From positions 434,001 to 498,000 of the forward strand of contig NZ_JACSZW010000002.1 in the NCBI RefSeq assembly GCF_014472395.1: a DNA stretch of 64,000 nucleotides, written 5' to 3'. This DNA is from Pedobacter sp. N36a. GTDB lineage: Bacteria; Bacteroidota; Bacteroidia; Sphingobacteriales; Sphingobacteriaceae. A model generated the notes under the pieces. The model was not told the DNA's origin. It did not search any database and saw nothing but the letters and a program-made list of their open reading frames with translations. Numbering within the stretch: the first letter of the stretch is position 1; each line of letters begins with the position of its first letter. Position numbers and translations under genes: made by a program. Of the stretch, positions 37,475 to 46,567 are shown in pieces.

Positions 37475-38125
37475 TTACGTTGCGCTTGATTGACGGGATT
37501 CCCAGGCCTGATTTAATGCTCCGAGAAATGTTTCTGGAGGCTGTGCGCCAGATACCGCCAGTTTCTCATTGAATACAAAGAATGGGACACCGCGAACACC
37601 TATTGTTTCTGCAGTTTTCTCATCATATCGTACCTCATCAGTAAAACGATCACTGTTTAACATTTCTCGGATTTCTGACACATCTAAACCAACAGAAAGG
37701 CCGATTTTTTGCAGTGCCTCCTGATCATCAATATTCTTTCCATCAGTAAAATGAGCCTTGAACATCGCTTCTTCTATCGCATCACCAAGTCCTTTTGTTT
37801 TTGCAAGTTGAATTAACCGGTGTGCATCAAAAGAATTAGCCACTATTGCCTGATCAAAATTGAAAGTCAGGCCAACTTCAGCTGCTGCATTGGCTACGTT
37901 TTTATGAGTTTCCGCTGCCCATTCTTTTGACTTTCCATAACGTTCTGCTAAATACTCTTCAGAAGTTTTGTCAAGTATAGTCACCGCATTTGGATCCAGC
38001 TCGAAACTATGCCATTCCACTTCTATTTCGCCCTTGTGATCAAAGTCTGCCAAAGCAGCTTCAAACTTTCTCTTTCCTATGTAGCAAAACGGACACCTTA
38101 CGTCCGACCAGATATCGACTTTCAT
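37475..38125 (-). CDS. FrnE-like DsbA family oxidoreductase
   Basis: The 216-residue thioredoxin-fold protein has the active-site CPFC at residues 11-14 (DVRCPFCYIGKRKF) and the helical DsbA insert. The cis-Pro loop is GVRGVPFFVF. There is no signal peptide, so it works in the cytoplasm, as FrnE of Deinococcus and the polyketide-linked FrnE proteins do. It is 1 bp downstream of galM on the same strand, but no functional link to galactose is apparent. Confidence 0.9.
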   Translation of the reverse strand: MKVDIWSDVRCPFCYIGKRKFEAALADFDHKGEIEVEWHSFELDPNAVTILDKTSEEYLAERYGKSKEWAAETHKNVANAAAEVGLTFNFDQAIVANSFDAHRLIQLAKTKGLGDAIEEAMFKAHFTDGKNIDDQEALQKIGLSVGLDVSEIREMLNSDRFTDEVRYDEKTAETIGVRGVPFFVFNEKLAVSGAQPPETFLGALNQAWESRQSSAT

Positions 38126-38126
38126 A

Positions 38127-39164
38127 TTAATTATGTTCTATTTTATAAACTGTAGTTTGTGTGTAAGTCTCTCCAGGTCTAAGAATCGTACTTGGAAAAG
38201 AAGGAATATTGATACCGTTTGGATGGTGCTGTGTTTCTACACAAAAGGCCTCAGAAGCATGGTAAGTAGCCCCTCCTTTTCCTCCCAATACTGATAAGTA
38301 CTTGGCAGTATAAAGGTGTGCGACTGGCTCAGTAGTATATACTGATAGTTTCAGTCCACTTTTCTCCTCAGAGGTTTCAGAAGCCAAAGTGAATTCGCCA
38401 TAAGGTTTATCCAAAACATACGTCTGATCATAGCCTTCTTCCGAATTCCAGTCATGGGCAAAGGTTTTGCCGCCAAGGAAATCGTGATTTGTGCCTTGTA
38501 CAGGGATCAACTTGCCAGTTACGACATAATTATCATCCTGTTCCAGATAATTGCTTGCAGGCATTCTATGGAAGTGCTGATCTATAACGCCAAGGTCCGG
38601 AGACAAATTAAAATAACTATGATGTGTTAAGTTAATTGCTGTCGCTTCATCTGTAGTTGCTTTGAAATCCAATCTCAATTCATTGTCATCTGTAAGCTTA
38701 AAGGTAAGCTGTACGGTCAGATTTCCTGGAAAATTCTCTTCTCCAGCAGGAGAAATATATTGTAATGTCAAACTTGGATCAATGGTTGGTAAAATAGTCC
38801 ATAATTTTCTGTCGAAACCAATCTCACCACCATGCAGGCAATCTCCGCCTTTTGCTTGCGATAACTGATATACAGTGCCATCAATACTGAACCTGCCACT
38901 TTTAATACGGTTGGCATAACGACCGATTACAGCGCCCAGATAAGGATAATTAGCCAGGTAATCTTCATTGATATATCCTTCAAAATCATCAAAACCCAAT
39001 ACAATATCTTGCTTTTCGCCATGTTTATTCGTCACGATGAACTTATTGATGATTGCACCATAGTTGTATATTTTCACATAAGTACCATGTGTATTTGTTA
39101 ACTCAATTCCGAAGACTTCTTTATCATCAATAAATTTCCCGGTCTTGATTAGCTTTGTTTCCAT
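38127..39164 (-). CDS. galM: Aldose 1-epimerase (mutarotase)
   Basis: GalM interconverts alpha- and beta-galactose before phosphorylation by GalK. The 345-residue protein shows GRYANRI, the LHGG motif, the HHSYFNL motif with the catalytic-acid His, and FCVETQHHPN with the general-base Glu region. There is no signal peptide, so it is cytoplasmic. It is divergent from galK with an 84-bp shared control region that contains a 16-bp palindrome. Confidence 0.93.
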   Translation of the reverse strand: METKLIKTGKFIDDKEVFGIELTNTHGTYVKIYNYGAIINKFIVTNKHGEKQDIVLGFDDFEGYINEDYLANYPYLGAVIGRYANRIKSGRFSIDGTVYQLSQAKGGDCLHGGEIGFDRKLWTILPTIDPSLTLQYISPAGEENFPGNLTVQLTFKLTDDNELRLDFKATTDEATAINLTHHSYFNLSPDLGVIDQHFHRMPASNYLEQDDNYVVTGKLIPVQGTNHDFLGGKTFAHDWNSEEGYDQTYVLDKPYGEFTLASETSEEKSGLKLSVYTTEPVAHLYTAKYLSVLGGKGGATYHASEAFCVETQHHPNGINIPSFPSTILRPGETYTQTTVYKIEHN

Positions 39165-39183
39165 AAATTGTATATTAGGGCGG

Positions 39184-39199
39184 TTGTTATTTATAACAA
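39184..39199. promoter_or_regulatory. Palindrome in the galM-galK divergent promoter region
   Basis: TTGTTAT-TT-ATAACAA is a perfect palindrome 20 bp upstream of the galM ATG and 50 bp upstream of the galK ATG. Its size and AT-rich centre fit a GntR- or LacI-type operator. A TACTTTAC at 39209-39216 could be the galK -7 element. Inference only. Confidence 0.5.
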
Positions 39200-39248
39200 T
39201 ACTATCAATACTTTACTTAAAACAAAAACATTAATTTAAAAAATTACA

Positions 39249-40400
39249 ATGAAAGCGGAATTGACCGAAAAATTCTCAGCGCTATACGGACAAGAACCAA
39301 AGGCGAATTATTTTACCCCTGGCCGTGTAAACCTGATTGGCGAGCATATTGATTATAACGGTGGATTAGTCATGCCATGTGCAGTTACTTTGGGTACCTG
39401 GTTGAGCATTGCGCCTAATAATGATCAGGTGATCCGCTTTAAAAGCCTTAATTTTCCTGAAGAACAGGAGATTCCATTACAAGAGGCATATACTAAAACT
39501 GGCCCGGAATGGTACAATTATCCATTGGGAGTTTTCCATGAAATCCTTAAAAAACATAAAATCCCTACCGGTCTGGATTTGTTGTTTTATGGCAATATTC
39601 CTATCGGATCAGGACTTTCCTCTTCTGCTTCTATTGAGGTAGCTATGGCTTATGCATTGAATGATTTCTTCGGTTTAGGCTACGATAAAATAGAAATTCC
39701 TTTATTGGCTCAGAAAGTAGAAAATGAGTTTATAGGTGTGAACTGCGGCATTATGGACCAATTTGCCGTTGCATTTGGAGAAGAGAACAAAGCCTTAGTG
39801 CTAAATTGTGATACTTTAAAATACAAATCGGTAGACTGTAACCTGGGTGATTATGTTCTGGCCATCATCAATACAAATAAACCAAGGAAGCTGGCAGAAT
39901 CTAAATATAATGAAAGAGTAACCGAGTGTCAGACGGCTTTGGCAAATCTTAACCAGGAGATTACGCTTAACAATCTATGTGAATTGAATGCAGAGAAATT
40001 TGCTTTGCATAGTCAGTTGATTAAAGATGAAACCATATTGAAAAGAGCTACTCACGTGATCAGAGAAAATGATCGTGTTCATCTTGCTGCAAAAGCATTG
40101 AATGAAGGCAATCTGCAAGAATTTGGTCGTTTAATGTATGCCTCTCATCAGTCACTAAAAGATCTTTATGAGGTTACCGGTAAAGAGTTGGATGCGGTTG
40201 TTGAATTTTGCAGCGATTATGAGCATGTGATTGGTGCCAGGATGACCGGTGCTGGTTTTGGCGGATGTGCGATCGCCCTGCTGAAAAAAGGTGAAGAAGA
40301 AAATTTCGCAAAACAGCTTACCGATTTCTATGTAGCACGCATCGGATATCCTGCTTCTATTTATATCAGTGACATCGGCAATGGTGCATCTGCAATTTAA
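39249..40400 (+). CDS. galK: Galactokinase
   Basis: GalK phosphorylates galactose at C1 as the first committed step of the Leloir pathway. The 383-residue GHMP kinase has the signature GRVNLIGEHIDYNGG (N-terminal), the ATP loop PIGSGLSSSASIEVA and the C-terminal MTGAGFGGCAIALL. The length is normal. It is divergent from galM. The partner galT and galE genes are not in the window. Confidence 0.95.
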   Translation: MKAELTEKFSALYGQEPKANYFTPGRVNLIGEHIDYNGGLVMPCAVTLGTWLSIAPNNDQVIRFKSLNFPEEQEIPLQEAYTKTGPEWYNYPLGVFHEILKKHKIPTGLDLLFYGNIPIGSGLSSSASIEVAMAYALNDFFGLGYDKIEIPLLAQKVENEFIGVNCGIMDQFAVAFGEENKALVLNCDTLKYKSVDCNLGDYVLAIINTNKPRKLAESKYNERVTECQTALANLNQEITLNNLCELNAEKFALHSQLIKDETILKRATHVIRENDRVHLAAKALNEGNLQEFGRLMYASHQSLKDLYEVTGKELDAVVEFCSDYEHVIGARMTGAGFGGCAIALLKKGEEENFAKQLTDFYVARIGYPASIYISDIGNGASAI

Positions 40401-40404
40401 ATCC

Positions 40405-40412
40405 TATTTTTG
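40405..40412 (+). promoter_or_regulatory. Possible -7 box before the TrmH-type gene
   Basis: TATTTTTG matches TAnnTTTG, 22 bp before the ATG at 40435 and just after the galK stop. No good -33 element. Confidence 0.35.
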
Positions 40413-40434
40413 CCGCATAGAATAATAGTCCTTA

Positions 40435-40965
40435 ATGAAGAAATTAAAAACAGACGAGTTAAACCGCGTTGGTGTAGAAGAGTTTAAAGAACAGGAAAAG
40501 TTACCGGTTATTGTAGTATTGGATAATGTGCGAAGTATGCACAATATAGGTTCTGTATTTAGAACAGCTGATGGCTTTGCCATAGAGAAATTATACCTCT
40601 GTGGCATTAGTGCTCAACCCCCACACCGTGAAATAGAAAAAACGGCATTGGGCGCAACCCAGTCGGTAGCCTGGGAACACTTTGAAACCACTTTAGATGC
40701 GGTTGCTAGTTTACGTAAAGATGGATATGAGATCATAGCCATTGAACAGGCTTCGGGTAGCACGATGCTGAACACCTTTCAGCCAGATGTTCAGAAAAAA
40801 TATGCTTTGATCTTTGGAAATGAAGTAAATGGAGTGGCCGATGAGGTGATGACCCAGATTGACAAATGTATTGAAATTCCTCAGTTTGGTACCAAACACT
40901 CTTTCAATATTGTGATCTCTGCAGGAATTGTACTATGGGACTTCTTTGCTAAATTGAGGTTATAA
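40435..40965 (+). CDS. TrmH/SpoU family RNA 2'-O-methyltransferase
   Basis: The 176-residue SPOUT enzyme has the three family motifs: NVRSMHNIGSVFRTADGF (motif 1, with the conserved Asn and Arg), IFGNEVNGV (motif 2) and IPQFGTKHSFNIVISAGI (motif 3), which form the knot that binds S-adenosylmethionine. It methylates the ribose of a tRNA or rRNA nucleotide; which one is not readable from the sequence. The lack of an N-terminal domain is in line with small TrmH/TrmL-like members. The next gene follows after 24 bp. Confidence 0.92.
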   Translation: MKKLKTDELNRVGVEEFKEQEKLPVIVVLDNVRSMHNIGSVFRTADGFAIEKLYLCGISAQPPHREIEKTALGATQSVAWEHFETTLDAVASLRKDGYEIIAIEQASGSTMLNTFQPDVQKKYALIFGNEVNGVADEVMTQIDKCIEIPQFGTKHSFNIVISAGIVLWDFFAKLRL

Positions 40966-40989
40966 AAAAAATGTTTTTAAAGCTAGCTG

Positions 40990-41649
40990 ATGGAAAATAC
41001 ATTACTTAAAAAATTGCATATTAAACCTGGATACAGCGTGCTTATTGAGAATGCTCCGGATAATTTAGTGCAATTTCTAGGTGATTATGATGCAGTCCAG
41101 CTTAGCTTTAATGCAGAAAGGGTCTTTGATGCGGTCATTTTATTTGTGACTAATGGTTATGAACTGGAAGAAGCTCTGGCCCGTTTACATAAAAGATTAG
41201 AGCCAAACACGCTATTATGGATTGCTTATCCTAAAAAAAGTTCAGGAATAACGACTGATTTAAACATGATGGGGCCCTGGGATGAATTGAAAACTTATCA
41301 ATTGACTCCTTGCGCTTCTGCATCAATTTCTGAGGTCTGGACTGGACTTCGATTGAAGCCTATATCCTCGGTTAAGGCCTCTCCTGTTAGAAATGAGCAC
41401 ATTCAAAAGAATGAATACGCTAATTATATTGATGTGCAGAATAAACAGGTAAAAATACCTGAGGATTTTGAATTTGCATTAAAAAAGGAGCCTAAAGCGC
41501 TGGAGTATTTTCTGTCTCTCGCTTACTCTCATAAAAAAGAATACGTATTGTGGATCTTAACAGCAAAACAGGATAAAACCAGGATTGGCAGAATTCAGAA
41601 AACAATCAGCATGCTGCTCGCGAAGAAAAAAAATCCAAATGAGAAATAA
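40990..41649 (+). CDS. Fusion of a DUF3052-like domain and a YdeI/OmpD-associated domain
   Basis: The 219-residue protein has two parts. Residues 1-120 resemble DUF3052: LHIKPGYSVLIENAP, then WIAYPKKSSGITTDLN and a VWTGLRLKP ending. Residues 145-215 match the bacteriocin-protection YdeI/OmpD-associated family: KIPEDFEFALKKEPKALEYF and SYSHKKEYVLWI. Neither domain has a firmly known reaction. The fused order is itself informative because the two occur as separate proteins elsewhere. It probably shares a transcript with the TrmH-type gene. Confidence 0.8.
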   Translation: MENTLLKKLHIKPGYSVLIENAPDNLVQFLGDYDAVQLSFNAERVFDAVILFVTNGYELEEALARLHKRLEPNTLLWIAYPKKSSGITTDLNMMGPWDELKTYQLTPCASASISEVWTGLRLKPISSVKASPVRNEHIQKNEYANYIDVQNKQVKIPEDFEFALKKEPKALEYFLSLAYSHKKEYVLWILTAKQDKTRIGRIQKTISMLLAKKKNPNEK

Positions 41650-41651
41650 AA

Positions 41652-41684
41652 AAAGAGCTGCTAACCTTAGGTCAGCAGCTCTTT
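41652..41684. terminator. Bidirectional terminator
   Basis: AAAGAGCTGCT (41652-41662) pairs with AGCAGCTCTTT (41674-41684) and the stem may continue past one mismatch. It lies between the convergent YdeI-type and SusD-like genes. Confidence 0.75.
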
Positions 41685-41691
41685 ACTTGTT

Positions 41692-43113
41692 CTATTTTGC
41701 CCACCATACCGGCTCAGAGGTCAATATTGACTGCTGTGGCTGAGGGTTTGATGTAATCTCTTGAGAAGGATAAGGAAAACGCTGTGGGATATAAGGACGA
41801 AATGCATTAACAACAACATTCAGCGTTGGAAATCCTGTTCTACGCCAGTCATTATAAGCTTCAAGTGATAAGAAATTGGATACATACTTTTCTCCAATTA
41901 AGCTTTTTAAAGGATTAGCGGGATTCAGTATTCCATGTGCAATGATGTAAGTGTTTATATCATTTGTAGCAACGCCTAATGAAAGCATGTTTTGCCTGAT
42001 CGCTTCTACGAATATAGGCTGAGCAGTGGCTGGACCAGACTTAATTAATGTAGCTTCAGCTTTAATGAATAAGGCTTCAGCATAATTCGCCAGATAAACT
42101 GGTGCTGAGGGGCCTACTTGATCTAAGAGTAAATATCCACCAACTTTAGGTCCCACAGTTGCATATATTTTAGGGTTTGGATTAGGGTCAGTACCGCTTT
42201 CTCTACCTAAAAAACCTCCACCAGAACCCGCAAGTCCTAGGATAGGCAGCCTCGGGTCATTATTTGCAGTTAATAAATCGACAAAAGTTTTGTTTAATAC
42301 CACTCCACCAGCTCCAGGCAAGGTTCCACGATACCATGGGTTTTGTGACTTATCACCACCACTATAGGTTACTTTAGCATTGTCCCTATTGTCCGTAAAG
42401 CCATTTTGCAAAGCTGCAAGGGCGAGGTCAGCTTGCGCTGAAGCATTGTATCCTGCTGCCTTACTTAAGCGCAGGTAATATCTTGCTTTTAGCGTGTAGG
42501 CAAACTTTTTCCAGGAAGGGAAATCCCCACCATAAATCAAGTCATCTGCTTTTACATTGATACCACTAGGTTCACTATTCAAGATGACAATAGCTTCATC
42601 TAAATTCTGTTGAATGACCTTATAAATATCTTCCTGGCGATCATATTTTGGCTTTAATCCATCGAGCGCTCCAAAGGCTTCCGAGTACGGGATATCTCCA
42701 AACAGATCTGTGCAAATCGCCAGATTGTAAGCCAGCATTACTTTTCCAATTGCTGCATAACCATTATTCCCTCCTGCTTGTGCTTTACCGATCATAATTC
42801 TTAGGTTGTTAAAAATTGCAGGGTAAAGATCAAAACTCCAAGTATTGTTGACGTCGCTTGGGGTAATTCTATAACTATCAATTTCTGGTGATGGCTGATT
42901 TAAAGCCAGCTGCTGTGTCCAATAAGCAGCAACAGAGCCGGGAAACCCTCCAAGAATATTTGTAGTCGTATAGAGCTGAACAGGTGTTAAGATCAGCGCT
43001 TCTTGAACATCTAAAGGATTGTTCGGATCTTTATTAATATCTAAATATTTCTTACATCCAGATGCAGAAATCAGCATTAAAAATGCTACGAATATATAAT
43101 ATGTCTTTTTCAT
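41692..43113 (-). CDS. SusD/RagB-like outer membrane lipoprotein (SusD-like_2 type)
   Basis: The 473-residue lipoprotein has a signal ending ISASG-Cys20 (GCKKYLDINKDPNNP), and the IN-x-DPN motif is usual for the second SusD-like family. The C-terminal third has YLANYAEALFIKAEA and EAYNDWRRTGFP, characteristic of this group. It is encoded 11 bp after its SusC partner and completes a nutrient-capture pair. No enzyme or sigma/anti-sigma gene accompanies the pair, so the substrate is unknown. Confidence 0.92.
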   Translation of the reverse strand: MKKTYYIFVAFLMLISASGCKKYLDINKDPNNPLDVQEALILTPVQLYTTTNILGGFPGSVAAYWTQQLALNQPSPEIDSYRITPSDVNNTWSFDLYPAIFNNLRIMIGKAQAGGNNGYAAIGKVMLAYNLAICTDLFGDIPYSEAFGALDGLKPKYDRQEDIYKVIQQNLDEAIVILNSEPSGINVKADDLIYGGDFPSWKKFAYTLKARYYLRLSKAAGYNASAQADLALAALQNGFTDNRDNAKVTYSGGDKSQNPWYRGTLPGAGGVVLNKTFVDLLTANNDPRLPILGLAGSGGGFLGRESGTDPNPNPKIYATVGPKVGGYLLLDQVGPSAPVYLANYAEALFIKAEATLIKSGPATAQPIFVEAIRQNMLSLGVATNDINTYIIAHGILNPANPLKSLIGEKYVSNFLSLEAYNDWRRTGFPTLNVVVNAFRPYIPQRFPYPSQEITSNPQPQQSILTSEPVWWAK

Positions 43114-43124
43114 GATTGGTCTGT

Positions 43125-46100
43125 TTAAAAAGTAACTTTTACCGCAAAATTGAAACTTTTGTTAGATGGCGTTACAAAATTGGTAAAGCCGGCACCATTT
43201 CCAGTTCCATATAGACTCACTTCAGGATCTGAGCCTGTGTAGTGTGGGGTATAAAACCATAAATTTCTGCCTGTAGCAGAGACACTCAACCCTTTAAATG
43301 GCGTTTTCCTTAATATATCCGCTGGAAAAGTATAAGCTAGGGTTACTTGTCTTAGTTTGATGTAAGTCCCATCCTCTACTCCATTTTCGTCTACTGCTGA
43401 AAAGTTTTCCTGATAATATTTTTGGTCCAATGTAACTTGTTTTGTGTTTTCTGAACCATCTTCAGTCACCCCATCAAAGACTTTAGTGGCAGTTCTGTCT
43501 TCAGTAACTTTAGTAACCCCATAAAAATTAAGGTAGAAATTGTCAAGGTTATATACATCACCGCCCTTTTTCATGTCAAGTACCGCAGAAAGCGTAATAC
43601 CTTTATAGTTCAGCGTTGTGGTTAAACCTGCATTCCACTTAGGTACGGTATTGCCTATAGGACCAAGTTGTTCATCTATAATAGGATAACCTTCAGCATC
43701 TATTACTAACCTTCCAGCATCATTTCGAAGGTATCGCGAGCCAAAAATAACGGCATAAGGTTGGTCTTTATAAGCAAATACACCAGGGCTAACAAAACCC
43801 GCAAACTGAATGTTATCAAGACCTTGTCCAATCTCAGTTACTTTATTGTTGATTTTGGTGAAATTCAAAGCAATATCCCAGGTGAGGTTTTTTGTTTTTA
43901 TTGGTGTACCGCCCAATACCAACTCCACACCCCGATTATACATACTTGCCGCATTGATAACAGCGGCATTAAAACCACTTGACGGGGTTATTGGTGTTGT
44001 ACTGATCAGGTCCTTACTTACTTTATTGAAATAAGTAACTTCAAAATTCAACCTGCTTTTAAGAAATTTGAATTCAAAACCCGTTTCAAATTCCTTCAGA
44101 CCCTCGTTCTTCAGGTTCCTATCACCGTAAGTATTCGTCAATAAGAACCCATTCAGACCATCATAAGGAAATTCTATATTTCCAATAATTGGTTTTACAT
44201 AAGGAGTACCAATACTATAAGGTGCAACATTATCATTTCCTACATAGGAATAAGAAATACGGAATTTACCGAAATTCATAATTGGATTATTATTCATTCC
44301 TAATGCTTCGGTAAAGATAAAAGCACCGGATGCTGAACCATAAGGATAAAATTGCTTATCGCTATTCAGCACAGAAGTTCCATCATATCTCCCTGTCAAT
44401 GATAAGGATAGCATTTTCTTATATTCTCCTGTCATCTGTGCGTATATACCTACTTTTCTATAATTACTTTCCGTAATCGTGGAGATCTGGGTAGATGCGT
44501 TGCTAATATTATAAAAATCCTTAGCCGATAAACCTATACCCTTATCAAAAACTGTTTTCTGATCAGAAGCCAGAATATTATTACCGATCAAAATACTTCC
44601 AAAGAAATCATCGCTGAAGTTCCTTTTCGCTTCTATAATCAAGTCATGATTATACTGTCTGAAATTTATCTCCCGATTGTACATTTTACCATTATCAGAT
44701 TCTCCACCAACAATTCCGGAAGCTTCATGGTAATGCGTATCATCATTAAAGATATCAGCCCCTACACGTTCGGTAATGGTTAACCAGGGAGTTGGATTGT
44801 AAGTAACGGTAAAAACTGGCAGAAATCTGTTGACAAGGGAGCTGAATTTTACATTATCTACTAACCAGTAAGGATTATTTCTTGCAGCACGGAACACTCG
44901 CTGTGTTCCATCTGGATAAGTGGTAGGAAATGGATCCCAGGATATAGGTGCCGCATAAACTGTCCAAAATGGACTTGCAAGACTATTTCCTTCTGGTAAA
45001 CGATCATTAGCAGTGTTAACATAGTTCAGTTGCCCAATGACGTTTATTTTATCAGTAATATTATTCGAAAATTTGGTGAAGAAGGAATGCCGACCAAAGT
45101 CAGTGCCTGGCATTGTTCCTTTAGTTTTTAGATAGGAATAGGATACAAGATAGGTTGATTTATCAGAAGCACCACTTAACGCAACGGTATTGTCTGTGGT
45201 AAGCCCAGTCCTAAAAAACTCCTTCCTGGGATCGTGTTTCTGTACAGGGACCCCATTCACAGTTAAGCCATCAATCAGTGGCCCCCAAGAACCTGAGCCT
45301 AATTCTCCATTATTTCCATCGATGTAAACACCATTGCTACCTTGAGCATACTTATCCTGAAATTCTGGAAATATTGGATGATCTACTGTAATTCCTGAAG
45401 AAATAGAAATCGAAGGTTTTCCCTTGCCCGTTTTAGTGGTAATAATCACTACTCCTCTTGCAGCAGCAGAACCATATAATGCACTGGCCGCTGCCCCTTT
45501 TAATATAGTCACACTTTCTATAATATTTGGATCAATGTCAATGGCCCTATTAGCTGTTCCTCCTGCACTTAATGCACCGTCAGGATTACCGGCTTCAGAG
45601 TTATTAATAGGTACGCCATCCACGACAAAAAGAGCGCCGTTCTCGCCTGTCAAAGAGGTATTACCGCGAATTACAATTTTAGAGGAACTACCTGCGGCCC
45701 CACTGGAATTGGTAATTTGAACCCCCGCTACTTTACCAGCCAGTGCATTCACTAAGTTATTTTCTTTGGCAGCCACTAAAGCATTACCTCCAACTTCCTG
45801 TGTGGAATAGGTTAAGGTACGTTTATCCCGCTTTATGCCAAGTGCGGTCACCACAATTTCATTTAAACTAGTTTCGTCATCGGATAGAGAAACATTGACT
45901 TCATTACTGCTCCCTATTGTTTTCGTCTGAGTTTTAAAACCCAGATAAGAAAACTCCAGACTCAGGTTGGTACCTGTTACTTGAATACTGTACTTACCCG
46001 CAGAGTTGGTTAAGGTACCGGTTTTCTGTCCAACCACCCTTATGGATACTCCAGGAAGGGGATTTTGGTCACTTTCGGCTGTCACAGTTCCCGTAATCGT

Positions 46101-46169
46101 ACGGGTTTGTGCCCACGCGGCTATGCTAAATAGCAATAGCAGCATTAAAAATGGTAATGATTTTTTCAT
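43125..46169 (-). CDS. SusC/RagA family TonB-linked outer membrane protein
   Basis: The complete 1014-residue receptor shows a signal peptide (residues 1-20, AWA-QT), a carboxypeptidase-regulatory-like domain (about 22-100, ITGTVTAESDQNPLPGVSIR), a plug domain with VAGVQITNSSGAAGSS and VDGVPINNSEAG, and a 22-strand-type barrel to the C-terminus, which ends VTF. There is no N-terminal FecR-interaction (STN) extension, so it should not signal to an anti-sigma factor. It is the first gene of the SusC/SusD pair. Confidence 0.95.
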   Translation of the reverse strand: MKKSLPFLMLLLLFSIAAWAQTRTITGTVTAESDQNPLPGVSIRVVGQKTGTLTNSAGKYSIQVTGTNLSLEFSYLGFKTQTKTIGSSNEVNVSLSDDETSLNEIVVTALGIKRDKRTLTYSTQEVGGNALVAAKENNLVNALAGKVAGVQITNSSGAAGSSSKIVIRGNTSLTGENGALFVVDGVPINNSEAGNPDGALSAGGTANRAIDIDPNIIESVTILKGAAASALYGSAAARGVVIITTKTGKGKPSISISSGITVDHPIFPEFQDKYAQGSNGVYIDGNNGELGSGSWGPLIDGLTVNGVPVQKHDPRKEFFRTGLTTDNTVALSGASDKSTYLVSYSYLKTKGTMPGTDFGRHSFFTKFSNNITDKINVIGQLNYVNTANDRLPEGNSLASPFWTVYAAPISWDPFPTTYPDGTQRVFRAARNNPYWLVDNVKFSSLVNRFLPVFTVTYNPTPWLTITERVGADIFNDDTHYHEASGIVGGESDNGKMYNREINFRQYNHDLIIEAKRNFSDDFFGSILIGNNILASDQKTVFDKGIGLSAKDFYNISNASTQISTITESNYRKVGIYAQMTGEYKKMLSLSLTGRYDGTSVLNSDKQFYPYGSASGAFIFTEALGMNNNPIMNFGKFRISYSYVGNDNVAPYSIGTPYVKPIIGNIEFPYDGLNGFLLTNTYGDRNLKNEGLKEFETGFEFKFLKSRLNFEVTYFNKVSKDLISTTPITPSSGFNAAVINAASMYNRGVELVLGGTPIKTKNLTWDIALNFTKINNKVTEIGQGLDNIQFAGFVSPGVFAYKDQPYAVIFGSRYLRNDAGRLVIDAEGYPIIDEQLGPIGNTVPKWNAGLTTTLNYKGITLSAVLDMKKGGDVYNLDNFYLNFYGVTKVTEDRTATKVFDGVTEDGSENTKQVTLDQKYYQENFSAVDENGVEDGTYIKLRQVTLAYTFPADILRKTPFKGLSVSATGRNLWFYTPHYTGSDPEVSLYGTGNGAGFTNFVTPSNKSFNFAVKVTF

Positions 46170-46369
46170 AGGTCATTTAGAATTAGTTTGTTACTTAAAT
46201 TTAAGCATCAAACTGCGGTATCTGAATCAAAACGTCTCTTTTTTGTTACTGATGGCAGAAATGTTGATATAAGCTGTATATTGGCGTTTTTTTTCAAAAA
46301 AAACAGTCCGTATCGGGCTAATTATGAGGTCGATAAATCAAGTTTTAATGACCTCATAAAAATAAAAAG

Positions 46370-46409
46370 AGAATTCTTCGGCTGATTTATAAAGCAGCTG
46401 AAAAATTCT
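46370..46409 (-). terminator. Second minus-strand hairpin with T-rich tail, possible attenuator or backup terminator
   Basis: On the minus strand an imperfect 15-bp stem (13 of 15 pairs, arms near 46370-46384 and 46395-46409) is followed by a T-rich tract. It lies about 200 bp upstream of the SusC start and downstream of the gltD terminator. Confidence 0.45.
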
Positions 46410-46488
46410 TATGCCAAGAATCTTTTTTTGAAATCTCAACATGAAACCGCCTGCTAATTATTTCCCTATAGAAAAATAAGGCATAAAA

Positions 46489-46521
46489 AAGCAGCTATCA
46501 TCCAAGGGACAATAGCTGCTT
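46489..46521 (-). terminator. gltBD operon terminator
   Basis: AAGCAGCTAT (46489-46498) and ATAGCTGCTT (46512-46521) form a perfect 10-bp stem; on the minus strand it is followed by a run of T. Confidence 0.75.
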
Positions 46522-46567
46522 ATGTTTAAATGGTGGGATAATTTCCACCAGGTTTATTTTTTAATAA

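Larger units (their letters stand above)
46170..46567. other. 398-bp region between gltD and the SusC gene
   Basis: No coding frame. It carries the gltD terminator (46489-46521) and a second minus-strand hairpin (46370-46409), then about 200 bp of 5' region for the SusC gene. I see no clear promoter there. Confidence 0.5.
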
